Source: Streptomyces canus (GTDB lineage: Bacteria; Actinomycetota; Actinomycetes; Streptomycetales; Streptomycetaceae). Taken from it: 64,000 bases of DNA. Location: contig NZ_JAUSYQ010000002.1 in the NCBI RefSeq assembly GCF_030816965.1, positions 4,125,001 to 4,189,000 of the forward strand. Reading direction: 5' to 3'. Shown here one piece after another: positions 18,569-27,274 of the stretch (position 1 is its first letter; every line of letters begins with the position of its first letter). The notes under the pieces are model-generated. The model was not told the DNA's origin. It searched no databases and saw nothing but the letters and a program-made list of their open reading frames with translations. The position numbers were made by a program, and so were the translations under genes.

Positions 18569-19879
18569 TCAGCGCGCCCTTCTTCCAGGCATGAACGTGA
18601 ACACGGCCGCCCCCAGCAGCACCGCCGTTCCCGCCACCAGGCCCAGGGCCTTCAGCGCCGCGTGGTCGTCCGCGCCCGTGGCCGCCAGGCCGCCGCTCGT
18701 CGACGTACCGCTCGTGCCACCTGCGCTCGACGAACCGCCCGACGCCCCGCCCTCCTGCTCCTGCGTGGTCAGGGTCAGGGAGACCTGTGTCCTGTCCGGC
18801 TTGCAGGTCGTGGTCGTGCCCAGTGCCTTGATCGTCAGGACACCCGGCGACAGCGTCGACTCACCCGTCGCACCGGGCTTGTACGTGCCCGTCATGTCCG
18901 GGATCTCTATCGGGTCGCCCGACTTGATGGCCTCGGAGTTGGTAGGGCCCTCGACATGGACCGAGCCCTTGTCGTCGCCGCCCACAACCACCTCCATGGA
19001 GGGCTTGACCGAGTCCGCGGGGATGTCGGCGGGGCTGTCCATCGGGGAGTTCTTGAACTGCACGGTGAGGCCGTAACTGCCGCCGCTCTTCTTGGCGTTG
19101 ATCTGGATCGTGGAGGTGGCCTTCTTCTCGCCGAGGGGCGACTGGCAGGTGTAGGGAATGTCGACCGCCTTGCCGGTGAAGTCGGTCTGGCCGTCGTCCG
19201 ACGCGGTGGAGGTCGGGCTCGCGGTGTCGGTCGGCGTGGCACTGTCGGTCGGGTCGGGGGACTGGGACTCCGTCTCCGTCGGCGTGGGCGTGGGCGGCGA
19301 AGTCCCCTCGCCCGCCGCCACGGTGACCGTCGCCCCCTTCGGCACCGTCTCCGTCGGCGTGCACACCGTGTTCGTCCCCATCGCGTTCACCGTGTACGGG
19401 CCCGGTGTCAGGGTGAGTTCCCCGGCCGCCGTCAGCTTCAGCGTGCCCTTCATGTCGGACAGCACCATGTCGCCGCCCTTGGGGATCGCCGGGTTCTCGC
19501 GCGGCCCGGTCATCGCGATGTCGGCGGTCTGTGCGCCCGCGGCCTTCAACGTGCCGGTCGGCTGGACGGAGTCGGCGGGCAGATCGATGATGTTCGGGTT
19601 CTTCGACGCGGCCTGCGTGAACTTCCACACCACGTCGATCTCGTCGCCGACCTTCGCGGTGGCCGGCGCGGTGATCTCGACCTTGGTGGTGCCGTTGACG
19701 GGGTCGAGTCCGACGCCCGCGGGCGGCACGCACCGCGTCGCGAACGACACCTCAGCGGCCTGGGCGGGCCCGGCGGCCAGGCCGAGCACCAGCCCCGCTC
19801 CGGCCAGCACCAGCGCCGCACCCGCCGCGGCCGCTCTTCTCGGCCCGTCGGCCGGGGTGACTCTCCTTCGCATGCTCAC
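18569..19879 (-). CDS. Sortase-anchored surface protein with two repeated beta domains (LAATG)
   Basis: The 436-residue protein has a twin-arginine-rich signal peptide (MRRRV...GLAAGPAQAAE). Two copies of a roughly 140-residue domain follow, each ending in a signature of the type ALGTTTTCKP or AMGTNTVCTP, separated by a Thr/Pro/Ser linker. The C-terminus has a Ser/Gly linker, the sortase motif LAATG, a hydrophobic helix and RRAR. Streptomyces sortase E enzymes recognise LAXTG, so it should be linked to the cell wall. I chose GTG 19879 (GAGAGGG upstream); it overlaps the stop of the previous gene. The repeated domain also occurs in the protein at 21190-21885. Function unknown. Confidence 0.85.
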   Translation of the reverse strand: MSMRRRVTPADGPRRAAAAGAALVLAGAGLVLGLAAGPAQAAEVSFATRCVPPAGVGLDPVNGTTKVEITAPATAKVGDEIDVVWKFTQAASKNPNIIDLPADSVQPTGTLKAAGAQTADIAMTGPRENPAIPKGGDMVLSDMKGTLKLTAAGELTLTPGPYTVNAMGTNTVCTPTETVPKGATVTVAAGEGTSPPTPTPTETESQSPDPTDSATPTDTASPTSTASDDGQTDFTGKAVDIPYTCQSPLGEKKATSTIQINAKKSGGSYGLTVQFKNSPMDSPADIPADSVKPSMEVVVGGDDKGSVHVEGPTNSEAIKSGDPIEIPDMTGTYKPGATGESTLSPGVLTIKALGTTTTCKPDRTQVSLTLTTQEQEGGASGGSSSAGGTSGTSTSGGLAATGADDHAALKALGLVAGTAVLLGAAVFTFMPGRRAR

Positions 19880-20967
19880 GGGGATCCCTCTCTGGTGGGA
19901 GTCGTCGGACTCGTCGGGCTGTCGTCGTGCGGTGCGGAGAGCCGGCCACCGGCCGCGCCCGGATCCGCGTCCGGGGTGAACCACGGCAGGGTGGACGTCG
20001 ATGTGGCCGCGTGCGCGGCTGTGGAGGGCCTGAAACCCGGCAGGCGCAGGGCGAGTTCGGGCAGCCGCAGTCCGCGGTGCCGGATGCCTCCGGCGGGCCG
20101 TGGCCGTACCCGGTCCACCACGGCCATGCCGATGCGGAACAGCGCGGCGGGCACCACCAGGCAGACCAGGATCCAGAACAGGGTCACGCCCCAGGGCCGG
20201 CCCACGTCCCAGGGCTGCTCGGCCAGCACCTTGCCGCCGTACTTCAGCGACACCGTGTACTCGCCGTGCGCGCCGCCCGTCAGCTCGACTGGCAGTTCGA
20301 GCCGCGCCTTTCCGCCCGGCTGGATCGTGCCGCGCCACTGCTGTTCCTCCCACTGCGGGGCGAACACGCCGTGTGCGGTGCCGATCTGGAAGACGGGGTT
20401 CTTGACGGCGGAGGTGCCGACGTTGCCGACGGTGAAGACGAGGGTGCGGGCGGGGGGTGCCCCGAACCAGGTCAGCAGGGAGCCCGAGCCGTCGAGCCGG
20501 GTGTCGGTGAGGACGGACAGCCGCCCGCCGTCCGTCTCGGCGGGCAGCGGTTCCACGGCGTGTCCGGCCACCTGGAAGATCGCGTCGGCCTCGGCCTTCG
20601 CCCCGGTCACCGTGGCCACGTGCACCACGCAGGGACAGGGCACCGGCGGCTCCGCGACCGGCAGCTTCTTGCTGAAGCGCCCCTTCGCGTCCGTGGTGAC
20701 GGCCCGGCCGTCCGCGTTGGCACAGGAGTTGGTGCCTCCGGGCACCCCGCGCGACGGGACCGCCTGCCCGCAGACCAGGATCATCAGCAGCGCCCGCTCA
20801 CGCCATCCCTCGCCGCTCACGGTGATCGAACTCCCGGTCCCCGCCTGGGACCTGGACAGCTTCACGCTCGGCTTGTCCGCCGCGGCCGCCGTCCCTGCCA
20901 GGGGCGGAAGCAGCAGCGCGAGCACTGCCGACAGCACCGCCCATCGCACCCTGCCGCTCGGGCTCAC
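19876..20967 (-). CDS. Secreted/membrane-anchored surface protein, unknown function
   Basis: The 363-residue protein has a signal peptide (VSPSGRVRWAVLSAVLALLL...AAAA), then Ig-like beta domains (KPSVKLSRSQAGTGSSITVSG resembles an adhesin beta-sandwich start; later LVFTVGNVGTSAVKNPVFQI). A cysteine pair PCPCVVHVATVTG is notable. Near the C-terminus is a membrane helix (WGVTLFWILVCLVVPAALFRIGMAVV) and a cytoplasmic basic/Pro tail. GTG 20967 has GGAG 7 nt upstream. It is translationally coupled to the LAATG protein. No enzyme motif is seen; a structural or adhesive role is an inference. Confidence 0.75.
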   Translation of the reverse strand: MSPSGRVRWAVLSAVLALLLPPLAGTAAAADKPSVKLSRSQAGTGSSITVSGEGWRERALLMILVCGQAVPSRGVPGGTNSCANADGRAVTTDAKGRFSKKLPVAEPPVPCPCVVHVATVTGAKAEADAIFQVAGHAVEPLPAETDGGRLSVLTDTRLDGSGSLLTWFGAPPARTLVFTVGNVGTSAVKNPVFQIGTAHGVFAPQWEEQQWRGTIQPGGKARLELPVELTGGAHGEYTVSLKYGGKVLAEQPWDVGRPWGVTLFWILVCLVVPAALFRIGMAVVDRVRPRPAGGIRHRGLRLPELALRLPGFRPSTAAHAATSTSTLPWFTPDADPGAAGGRLSAPHDDSPTSPTTPTREGSP

Positions 20968-21189
20968 GTCGTCACTCCCGTCAACTCGGCCTCCGTGGAT
21001 TCGGACCCGGATGCGGCCGTACGACGCCCTGGACGCCGTACGCGAGACCAACCGCCCCCCGCCACCTCGCCGTGGGGCGTGGGGGACCACCCGTCGGTGA
21101 CACGAGCCGGCGGGATCGGCGGAGGCAGAACGCGGGCGGTGGACGGCATGGGCGGCTCCAGCTGTCGTACGAAAAGCGGTCCGGGCCGC

Positions 21190-21885
21190 TCAGCGGCGCG
21201 CGCGGGCCGCCTGGTTGCGCCGGGTCAGCCACAGCGCGCCGGCCGCGCCCGCGAGCAGTACCGTGCCGCCGAGCGTGCCGAGGGCGATCGCCGAGTCCTC
21301 GGGACCGGTCTGCGGGAGGGCGGAGCCGCTGCCGGACGCGTTGCTGTCGCTCTGGGTGCCGCCGGAGGAGCCCGAGGCGGCGGTGACGTCCAGGGTCAGC
21401 GAGGCGCCGGGGCTGTTGGTCGGCGTGCAGGTGGTCGTCGTTCCGAGCGCCTTGATGGTGAGCACGCCCGGTGTGAAGGTGACCTTGCCGGACTTCTTCG
21501 GGGTGTACGTCCCGGTCAGGTCATTGATCTTGATGGGGGTGTTGGCGGGGACGGTCGCCTGGTTGGCCGGGCCCGTCACGCTCATGGTCCCGCTGTCCGC
21601 GCCGCCCAGCTTGATGGTGGCGCTCGGGTTCATCGCGCCCTTGCCGAGATCGACCGGGCTGGAGGAGACGCCCTTCTGCCAGGACATGGTGATCCTGTAG
21701 CCGCTGCCGCTCTTGACGCCCTTGATGTCGATGGGCGAGACGGCGCTCTTGTCACCGATCGGCGTCTTGCACTGGTAGTTGACGTTCACGACCTCGGCAC
21801 GGGCGGCGGGGGCGGCCATCAGCACCGCCGAGCCGGCCAGAGCCGCGACGGACGCGAGCGCGGCGGTTCGTTTCGGGTACGACAC
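21190..21885 (-). CDS. Sortase-anchored surface protein with one beta domain (LPQTG)
   Basis: The 231-residue protein has a signal peptide (VSYPKRTAALASVAALAG...ARA) and one copy of the domain found twice in the LAATG protein downstream (KTPIGDKSAVSPIDIKG, SWQKGVSSSPVDLGKGAM, LTGTYTPKKSGKVTFTPGV, ALGTTTTCTP). A Gly/Ser/Asn linker leads to the sortase motif LPQTG, a hydrophobic helix and RRNQAARARR. GTG 21885 has GGGGAG 7 nt upstream. It is probably the first gene of the three-gene surface operon running to 18569. Both conserved cysteines of the domain are present and could form a disulfide. Confidence 0.85.
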   Translation of the reverse strand: MSYPKRTAALASVAALAGSAVLMAAPAARAEVVNVNYQCKTPIGDKSAVSPIDIKGVKSGSGYRITMSWQKGVSSSPVDLGKGAMNPSATIKLGGADSGTMSVTGPANQATVPANTPIKINDLTGTYTPKKSGKVTFTPGVLTIKALGTTTTCTPTNSPGASLTLDVTAASGSSGGTQSDSNASGSGSALPQTGPEDSAIALGTLGGTVLLAGAAGALWLTRRNQAARARR

Positions 21886-22017
21886 GGTTCCGCTCCCCTT
21901 ACTCGTTCCTGACGGCACATCAGATCGGCCGTCAAGGTACGCCGGGGCACCAGAGGAAGGAAGAGAAAGTAAGTGTCGGAACTGTGGGGACACCACCGGA
22001 AGAGCGCCGGACGGGCC

Positions 22018-22512
22018 CTAGGCGGGTGCCCCGAGCTCCGCCCACACGGTCTTGCCGGCCACCCCGGGGGCCCGTACGACTCCCCAGTCCAGGCAGAGCC
22101 GCTGCACGATGAACATCCCGTGCCCGCCCGGCCGTCCGGCCTGGTGCGGAGTCCGCGGCGCCGGCTGCCCGGTGCCCTTGTCCGAGACCTCCAGGCGGAT
22201 CACCTTGTTGCCACAGGAGATCCACAACTGGTCCGGGCCCTCCGCATGCAGACACGCGTTCGTCACCAGCTCGGAGACGACGAGCAGCACGTCCTCCGCC
22301 ACGGCCCGCCTGTCGGCGGACGCCGCCGGCAGCCACCCCCACGCGTGCAACGCCTGCCGGGTGAAGTCGCGCGCGAGCGGGACCACCCCGCTCTCCCCCT
22401 CGAAGCTCAGCCGACGGACCTGCCGCCCCGTCGGCACCTCGGCTTCGCCGCCAGGCTCCACGCTGGGCTCCGGGTCACGGTCGCCCGGCGAGCAGGGCCG
22501 GGTGGTGCTCAT
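22018..22512 (-). CDS. prsI: Anti-sigma factor (RsbW-like HATPase), probable PrsI
   Basis: The 164-residue protein has a GHKL ATPase domain: the N box in VSELVTNACLHAEG, a D-box LEVSDKGTGQPAP and a G-rich lid GRPGGHGMFIVQRL. This is the layout of RsbW/SpoIIAB-type anti-sigma kinases. In S. coelicolor SigI is controlled by the anti-sigma factor PrsI and the anti-anti-sigma factor ArsI; the gene order here (HATPase, STAS, divergent SigB-type sigma) fits. The symbol rests on this synteny plus domain identity. It should sequester the sigma factor and phosphorylate the STAS protein. Confidence 0.8.
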   Translation of the reverse strand: MSTTRPCSPGDRDPEPSVEPGGEAEVPTGRQVRRLSFEGESGVVPLARDFTRQALHAWGWLPAASADRRAVAEDVLLVVSELVTNACLHAEGPDQLWISCGNKVIRLEVSDKGTGQPAPRTPHQAGRPGGHGMFIVQRLCLDWGVVRAPGVAGKTVWAELGAPA

Positions 22513-22737
22513 CAGCGCTTCACCTCACCGATTCACCGGTTCACGATTCAAAACGTCACTGCATGGTCGCTCACCGAACAGTCAGTACGGATGTCTCCTG
22601 CCCGAGCGGACCGGTAGAACACCCCTCCATTGGGGACGTATGTCCGACACCAGGGGTGTGACACCCGATGGCGACCGGCCGGAGGAGACGAGCGGGGCGC
22701 GAGCCAGGGCACCGGGACCACCACTCGTCTCGCCGCC

Positions 22738-23139
22738 TCAGCCGCCGGATTCCTCGGCCAGGGCCTCGTCCAGGGTGTCGTGCACGGTGAAGACCGCATC
22801 GGCCCCCGTGATCTCGAAGACCCGCGCCACGACCGGCAGCATGCCCGCAAGGTGCACGCCGCCTCCCGCCGCCTCAGCTTTCAGCCGCGCCCCGAGCAGC
22901 ACATTCAGTCCGGTGGAGTCACAGAACTCCAGCCGTGTGCAGTCGACGACAAGCCGGCTCTTCCCCTTGGCGAGGCAGTCCTCGAGTGGCTCACGCAACA
23001 AATCGGCCGTGTGGTGATCCAACTCACCTGCTGGAGTCACGACGGCGCTGGAGCCCTCTTGCCGCACCTCAACCAGAAGCCGGCCAGACTGTGCGCTGCC
23101 GACCGTCCCGCGGTCCATGCCGTCTCTCTCTCCCGACAT
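22738..23139 (-). CDS. arsI: STAS-domain anti-anti-sigma factor, probable ArsI
   Basis: The 133-residue protein has one STAS domain (VTPAGELDHHTADLLREPLED, LVVDCTRLEFCDSTGLNVLLGA). The Ser in FCDSTGLN is the expected phosphorylation site of SpoIIAA/RsbV-type antagonists. It would release the sigma factor by binding the HATPase anti-sigma factor. The first in-frame ATG is at 23139 and a second possible start lies at 23118. It is divergent from the sigma gene with about 230 bp between, and lies 225 bp upstream of prsI, so a separate prsI promoter is possible. Confidence 0.82.
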   Translation of the reverse strand: MSGERDGMDRGTVGSAQSGRLLVEVRQEGSSAVVTPAGELDHHTADLLREPLEDCLAKGKSRLVVDCTRLEFCDSTGLNVLLGARLKAEAAGGGVHLAGMLPVVARVFEITGADAVFTVHDTLDEALAEESGG

Positions 23140-23253
23140 CGTGGCTGCTGATGACGCCCACGAACACTACGCCTTCTCCACACCCTCCGACACCCGAACA
23201 ATCACACACAAACGGACATAACCACACAGAACACACTTGCGGTCGTGTCGGGA

Positions 23254-23266
23254 AACCGGGTAGGGC
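23254..23266 (+). promoter_or_regulatory. Possible SigB/SigI-type -10 element upstream of sigI
   Basis: The sequence ACCGGGTAGGG contains GGGTAG at 23258-23263. This resembles the GGGTAY -10 box of SigB-family promoters in Streptomyces, about 105 bp upstream of the sigma factor start. A convincing -35 (GNNTN at 14-16 bp) is not obvious, so this is tentative. Confidence 0.3.
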
Positions 23267-23368
23267 TAGTAGAGACACGTACTCGACACGGCCGGCTTTG
23301 GAGGCGCCGCACACCGCAGTGCACGAACTGGCTTCGGCAGCCTTATGCCGAGAACGATGGAGGACATC

Positions 23369-24271
23369 ATGTCACCCCGGCTCGACGCCTCGCATACCCA
23401 TCAGGCGACGTCGACATCCCCCCCGGAACATCTGAATCCCATCGAGCAGGACAGCGAAGACGACGTGCTCGCCGGGCTCCCGGAGATCCCACCCTTCGAA
23501 GAGGTGGGGGCCGTGGACGCGCGCGCCCTCTCCAAGACCCTCTTCGCGCGACTGGAGTCGCTGGAGGAGGGCACGCACGAGTATTCGTACGTCCGCAACA
23601 CGCTCGTCGAACTGAACCTCGCCCTGGTCAAGTTCGCCGCCTCCCGCTTCCGCTCCCGCAGTGAGCCGATGGAGGACATCATCCAGGTCGGCACCATTGG
23701 CCTGATCAAGGCGATCGACCGCTTCGAACTCAGCCGCGGTGTGGAGTTCCCCACCTTCGCGATGCCAACCATCGTGGGCGAGATCAAGCGCTTCTTCCGG
23801 GACACGTCCTGGTCGGTGCGGGTGCCGCGCCGCCTCCAGGAGCTCCGGCTCGACCTGGCCAAGGCCGGCGACGAACTGGCCCAGAAGCTCGACCGCGCCC
23901 CGACGGTGGGCGAGCTCGCCGAGCGTCTGGGGCTGTCGAAGGACGAGGTCGTCGAGGGCATGGCCGCGTCCAACGCGTACACCGCCTCCTCGCTGGACGC
24001 CCAGCCCGAGGAGGACGACTCCGAGGGTGCGCTGGCCGATCGGATCGGTTACGAGGACCACGGTCTGGAGGGCATCGAGTACGTCGAGTCCCTGAAGCCG
24101 CTGATCGCCGAACTCCCCTCCCGGGACCGCACGATCCTCTCGCTGCGCTTCGTCGCGGGCATGACCCAGTCGGAGATCGGCGACGAACTCGGAATCTCGC
24201 AGATGCACGTCTCGCGGCTGCTGTCGCGGACTCTGGTACGACTGCGCAAGGGGCTGACCGTCGAGGAGTGA
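23369..24271 (+). CDS. sigI: SigB-family stress sigma factor, probable SigI
   Basis: The 300-residue sigma-70 group 3 protein has region 2 (VRNTLVELNLALVKFAASRF, EDIIQVGTIGLIKAIDRFE, VEFPTFAMPTIVGEIKRFFRD), region 3 (TVGELAERLGLSKDEVVEGM) and region 4 (LPSRDRTILSLRFVAGMTQSEIGDELGISQMHVSRLL). I chose ATG 23369, with GGAGG 5 nt upstream. ATGs at 23345 and 23357 are in frame but lack good sites. The neighbouring antagonist pair and its order match the S. coelicolor sigI locus. It is expected to direct a stress regulon under partner-switching control. Confidence 0.88.
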   Translation: MSPRLDASHTHQATSTSPPEHLNPIEQDSEDDVLAGLPEIPPFEEVGAVDARALSKTLFARLESLEEGTHEYSYVRNTLVELNLALVKFAASRFRSRSEPMEDIIQVGTIGLIKAIDRFELSRGVEFPTFAMPTIVGEIKRFFRDTSWSVRVPRRLQELRLDLAKAGDELAQKLDRAPTVGELAERLGLSKDEVVEGMAASNAYTASSLDAQPEEDDSEGALADRIGYEDHGLEGIEYVESLKPLIAELPSRDRTILSLRFVAGMTQSEIGDELGISQMHVSRLLSRTLVRLRKGLTVEE

Positions 24272-24437
24272 CGCGTCGGCACTACTGACCTGTGCGTGTG
24301 CCCGGTGTCCGGTGGGACACCGGGCACCGTGCGTTCGGGGTGGCTCGCGATTACTGGGAGAAACCCTTTCCCCAGCGGTTCACTTCCCCCACTATGGTCC
24401 CTCACAGACTGGCCGGTACGTCAGGAGGAGGGTGCGC

Positions 24438-25961
24438 ATGACTCGCCCCGACGGGGCGTCCGACGCCCGGCTCACGGAGCTGCTGCGCGCCGACACGGTC
24501 ACGGCGTACGCGGCCCTGCTGGAGCTCCGCGCCCGCCACCAGCCGTCGGTCCTGGCGTACGCCCGCCTCTGCACGGCCGGTGAGAGCGCCGCACGGCAGC
24601 TGGCCGGGCAGACCTTCACGCTCGCGGCCCGGGAGACGGCCCGCGGGGTCGACCCGGGCGTCCCGTGGCGCCATCGGCTCCTGCTGCTGACGGCCCGGTC
24701 GGCGGCGGCGTGGGCCGGGGACGAGCGGGCGGCGGGCCTGGACCCGGGCGTCCTGCTGCTCCTGAACACGGCGGGGCCCGGTGGCCCGGTGCCGCCCATG
24801 CTCACCGCCTTCGAGTCCCTGCCGGCCCGCACCCAGGGCCTCGTCTGGTACGGCCTGGTGGAGGCCGAGCCGGAAGCCCGCACCGCCGACCACCTGGGCC
24901 TGACCCGCGAGGACGTGGTGTACGGCATGGAGGGGGCCCTGCAGTCCCTGGCCCGGACCTGTCTGAGGCTGCGACTCGCCGCCTCGGACGACTCCCGCTG
25001 CGCGGACTTCCGCCGCCTCATCGAGGAGTCCGTACGTCCGGACAGTCCCCGCGCCAGCACCGACCTGCACGCCCACATGGTCCGCTGCCCGCACTGCGCG
25101 GCGGCCCACGAGGAACTGTGCGCGTTGCGGGACACTCCGCGGTCGGCACTGGCGGAGGGGCTGCTGCCGTGGGGCGGGACGGCGTACGTGGGGCGCAGCA
25201 CGGCCGAGCCGGAGACGCGACCGCGGGCGGGGTCCCGTACGCCGTCCGGCACCTGGCCACGCCCGCGTCGGCTCGTCCTGGCCTCGGCGGCGCTGGGGGT
25301 GGCTCTCGCGCCGCTGTTGCTGTTCCTGGTGTCACAGGGGGGTGACTCCCCGACGGGAGCGTCTGCCTCGGCCTCGACTTCGGCCCCGGCTTCAGCGGGC
25401 GGGGTGCTGCCCGGCCCACCGCAGGTGACGGTGACGACGACGGTCTCGCCCTCGCCCTCGCCTTCCTCGACCAGCAGGCCACCGTCCCCCTCTGCGTCCC
25501 CTTCCGCGGCAAGGAGTTCGGCGCCGCCCCGGAGGACGAGCCCGCCCCCGTTCCGCCCGCCGGGCGGCTCCTACGCCCAGGTGGTCAACCTCTCCACGGC
25601 CCGCTGCCTGGACGTCGCCGGTGACTTCGGCAACGGCACCGACGTCGTCACCGCCCCCTGCTCCCCGGCCGGCTCCCAACGCTGGCGCGTCGACTCCGAC
25701 CGGGGTGTCCTCCAGTCCGCCGCCGACCCCGACTTCTGCCTGGACAGCCGCGGCGACGTCGACAAGGGCCTCGGCATCTGGTCCTGCGACTCGGTCGAGG
25801 GCGACAAAGGCGACAACCTCCGCTTCACGGTCGACCCCGACGGGGTGATCCGTCCGGCGATCGCCATCGCGACGGGGATGACACCCGGGGGCGGGGACGG
25901 TGTCTCGCTGGAGCCGCTGACCGGGGGTGCGGAGCAGCGGTGGCGGGCGGGGGCGACGTGA
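24438..25961 (+). CDS. Hybrid membrane protein: sigma-like N-terminus, zinc-finger-like segment, ricin-type lectin outside
   Basis: The 507-residue protein has an unusual order of parts. Residues about 10-185 resemble an ECF-sigma-like helical region (LLELRARHQPSVLAYARLC; ALQSLARTCLRLRLA). Around 210-222 is an H-x3-C-x2-C motif (HMVRCPHC), as in zinc-binding anti-sigma domains. A single membrane helix follows at about 278-299. Then comes a Ser/Pro linker and a C-terminal ricin B-like lectin domain (CLDVAGDFGNGTDVVTAPC, GSQRWRVD, FCLDSRGDVDKGLGIWSC, EQRWRAG). AGGAGG at 24423-24428 precedes ATG 24438. It follows sigI directly. Sensing an external carbohydrate and signalling inward is an inference. 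Confidence 0.78.
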   Translation: MTRPDGASDARLTELLRADTVTAYAALLELRARHQPSVLAYARLCTAGESAARQLAGQTFTLAARETARGVDPGVPWRHRLLLLTARSAAAWAGDERAAGLDPGVLLLLNTAGPGGPVPPMLTAFESLPARTQGLVWYGLVEAEPEARTADHLGLTREDVVYGMEGALQSLARTCLRLRLAASDDSRCADFRRLIEESVRPDSPRASTDLHAHMVRCPHCAAAHEELCALRDTPRSALAEGLLPWGGTAYVGRSTAEPETRPRAGSRTPSGTWPRPRRLVLASAALGVALAPLLLFLVSQGGDSPTGASASASTSAPASAGGVLPGPPQVTVTTTVSPSPSPSSTSRPPSPSASPSAARSSAPPRRTSPPPFRPPGGSYAQVVNLSTARCLDVAGDFGNGTDVVTAPCSPAGSQRWRVDSDRGVLQSAADPDFCLDSRGDVDKGLGIWSCDSVEGDKGDNLRFTVDPDGVIRPAIAIATGMTPGGGDGVSLEPLTGGAEQRWRAGAT

Positions 25962-25988
25962 TCGTCGCGGCCGGCTCGTGCGGGTGGC

Positions 25989-27203
25989 TCAGACCACGCG
26001 TGTGCCGCGCCGCCACACTCCGCTGACCAGCGGCACCCCCGGCCGGTACGCCAGGTGTACGTGGCTCGGGGCGTCCAGGAGGATCAGGTCGGCGTAGGCG
26101 CCCGGAGTGAGACGGCCGATGTCCTCGCGGCGGAGGGCGGCCGCTCCGCCCGCCGTGGCCGACCAGACGGCCTCGTCCGGCGTCATCCGCATGTCGCGTA
26201 CCGCGAGGGCGATGCAGAAGGGCACCGAGGAGGTGAAGGAGGAGCCCGGATTGCAGTCCGTGGACAGGGCGACGGTGACGCCCGCGTCCAGGAGGCGGCG
26301 GGCGTCCGGCCACTCGGCGCGCGTGGAGAACTCCGCGCCGGGGAGGAGCGTGGCGACCGTACGGCTGTTCGCCAGGGCGTCCACGTCCTCGGCGGTGAGG
26401 TGGGTGCAGTGGTCGGCGCTGGCCGCGTCCAGCTCGACGGCCAGCTGTACGCCGGGGCCGTAGGAGAGCTGGTTGGCGTGGATGCGGGGGTGCAGGCCCT
26501 TCGCCTTGCCCGCCGTGAGGATCGCGCGGGCCTGGTCGCCGTCGAAGGCGCCCTTCTCGCAGAAGACGTCGATCCAACGGGCGTACGGGGCGCAGGCGTC
26601 GAGCATCTCGCCGGTGACGAGGGAGACGTAGCCCGCCGGGTCGTCCGTGTAGTCCGGCGGCACGATGTGGGCACCGAGATAGGTGACCTCGTCGGTGTGG
26701 GCGGCGGCGATGCGCAGGGCCCTCGCCTCGTCCTCGACGGTCAGGCCGTAGCCGGACTTGGTCTCGAAGGTCGTCGTGCCCTGGCGCAGTGCCTCGGCCA
26801 GGTAGCGGGTGAGGCCCGCCTCCAGTTCGGCGTCCGTGGCCGCGCGGGTCGCGGCGACCGTCGTACGGATGCCGCCCGCGCTGTAGGCCCGCCCCGACAT
26901 GCGGGCGTTGAACTCCTGCGTGCGGTCGCCCGCGAAGACGAGGTGGCTGTGGGAGTCGACGAAGCCGGGCAGGACCGCCCGGCCGCCCGCGTCGACCCGA
27001 TTGTCAGTGGCGGGTGCTTTGCTTTGATCACCGGTCCACACGACGCGGTCGCCCTCGATGACGACGGCCGCGTCCTGGATCAGTCCGAGGGGAGATCCGT
27101 CACCGAGGGAGGGGTCATTGGTGACCAGGGCGGCGATGTTGGTGATGAGCGTGCTTGCGGTGCTCGCGGAGTGGGCGGGGCTGACGGTCGTCGCGTTGCT
27201 CAT
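25989..27203 (-). CDS. hutI: Imidazolonepropionase
   Basis: HutI hydrolyses 4-imidazolone-5-propionate to N-formimidoyl-L-glutamate in histidine degradation. The 404-residue amidohydrolase shows the metal motif [15 protein letters not shown], substrate-binding [25 protein letters not shown], and the metal His in [10 protein letters not shown], with [13 protein letters not shown] near the end. ATG 27203 has GAGG 5 nt upstream. It is the last gene of the leftward hut operon, 71 nt after hutF. Confidence 0.95.
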   Translation of the reverse strand: MSNATTVSPAHSASTASTLITNIAALVTNDPSLGDGSPLGLIQDAAVVIEGDRVVWTGDQSKAPATDNRVDAGGRAVLPGFVDSHSHLVFAGDRTQEFNARMSGRAYSAGGIRTTVAATRAATDAELEAGLTRYLAEALRQGTTTFETKSGYGLTVEDEARALRIAAAHTDEVTYLGAHIVPPDYTDDPAGYVSLVTGEMLDACAPYARWIDVFCEKGAFDGDQARAILTAGKAKGLHPRIHANQLSYGPGVQLAVELDAASADHCTHLTAEDVDALANSRTVATLLPGAEFSTRAEWPDARRLLDAGVTVALSTDCNPGSSFTSSVPFCIALAVRDMRMTPDEAVWSATAGGAAALRREDIGRLTPGAYADLILLDAPSHVHLAYRPGVPLVSGVWRRGTRVV

Positions 27204-27274
27204 GGCGTCCTCGGTGGCCTGGTCGGCGGTGGGGGCTGGTTCGGGGGCCGGCCGTGGGGGCGGGCGGCCCGGGG

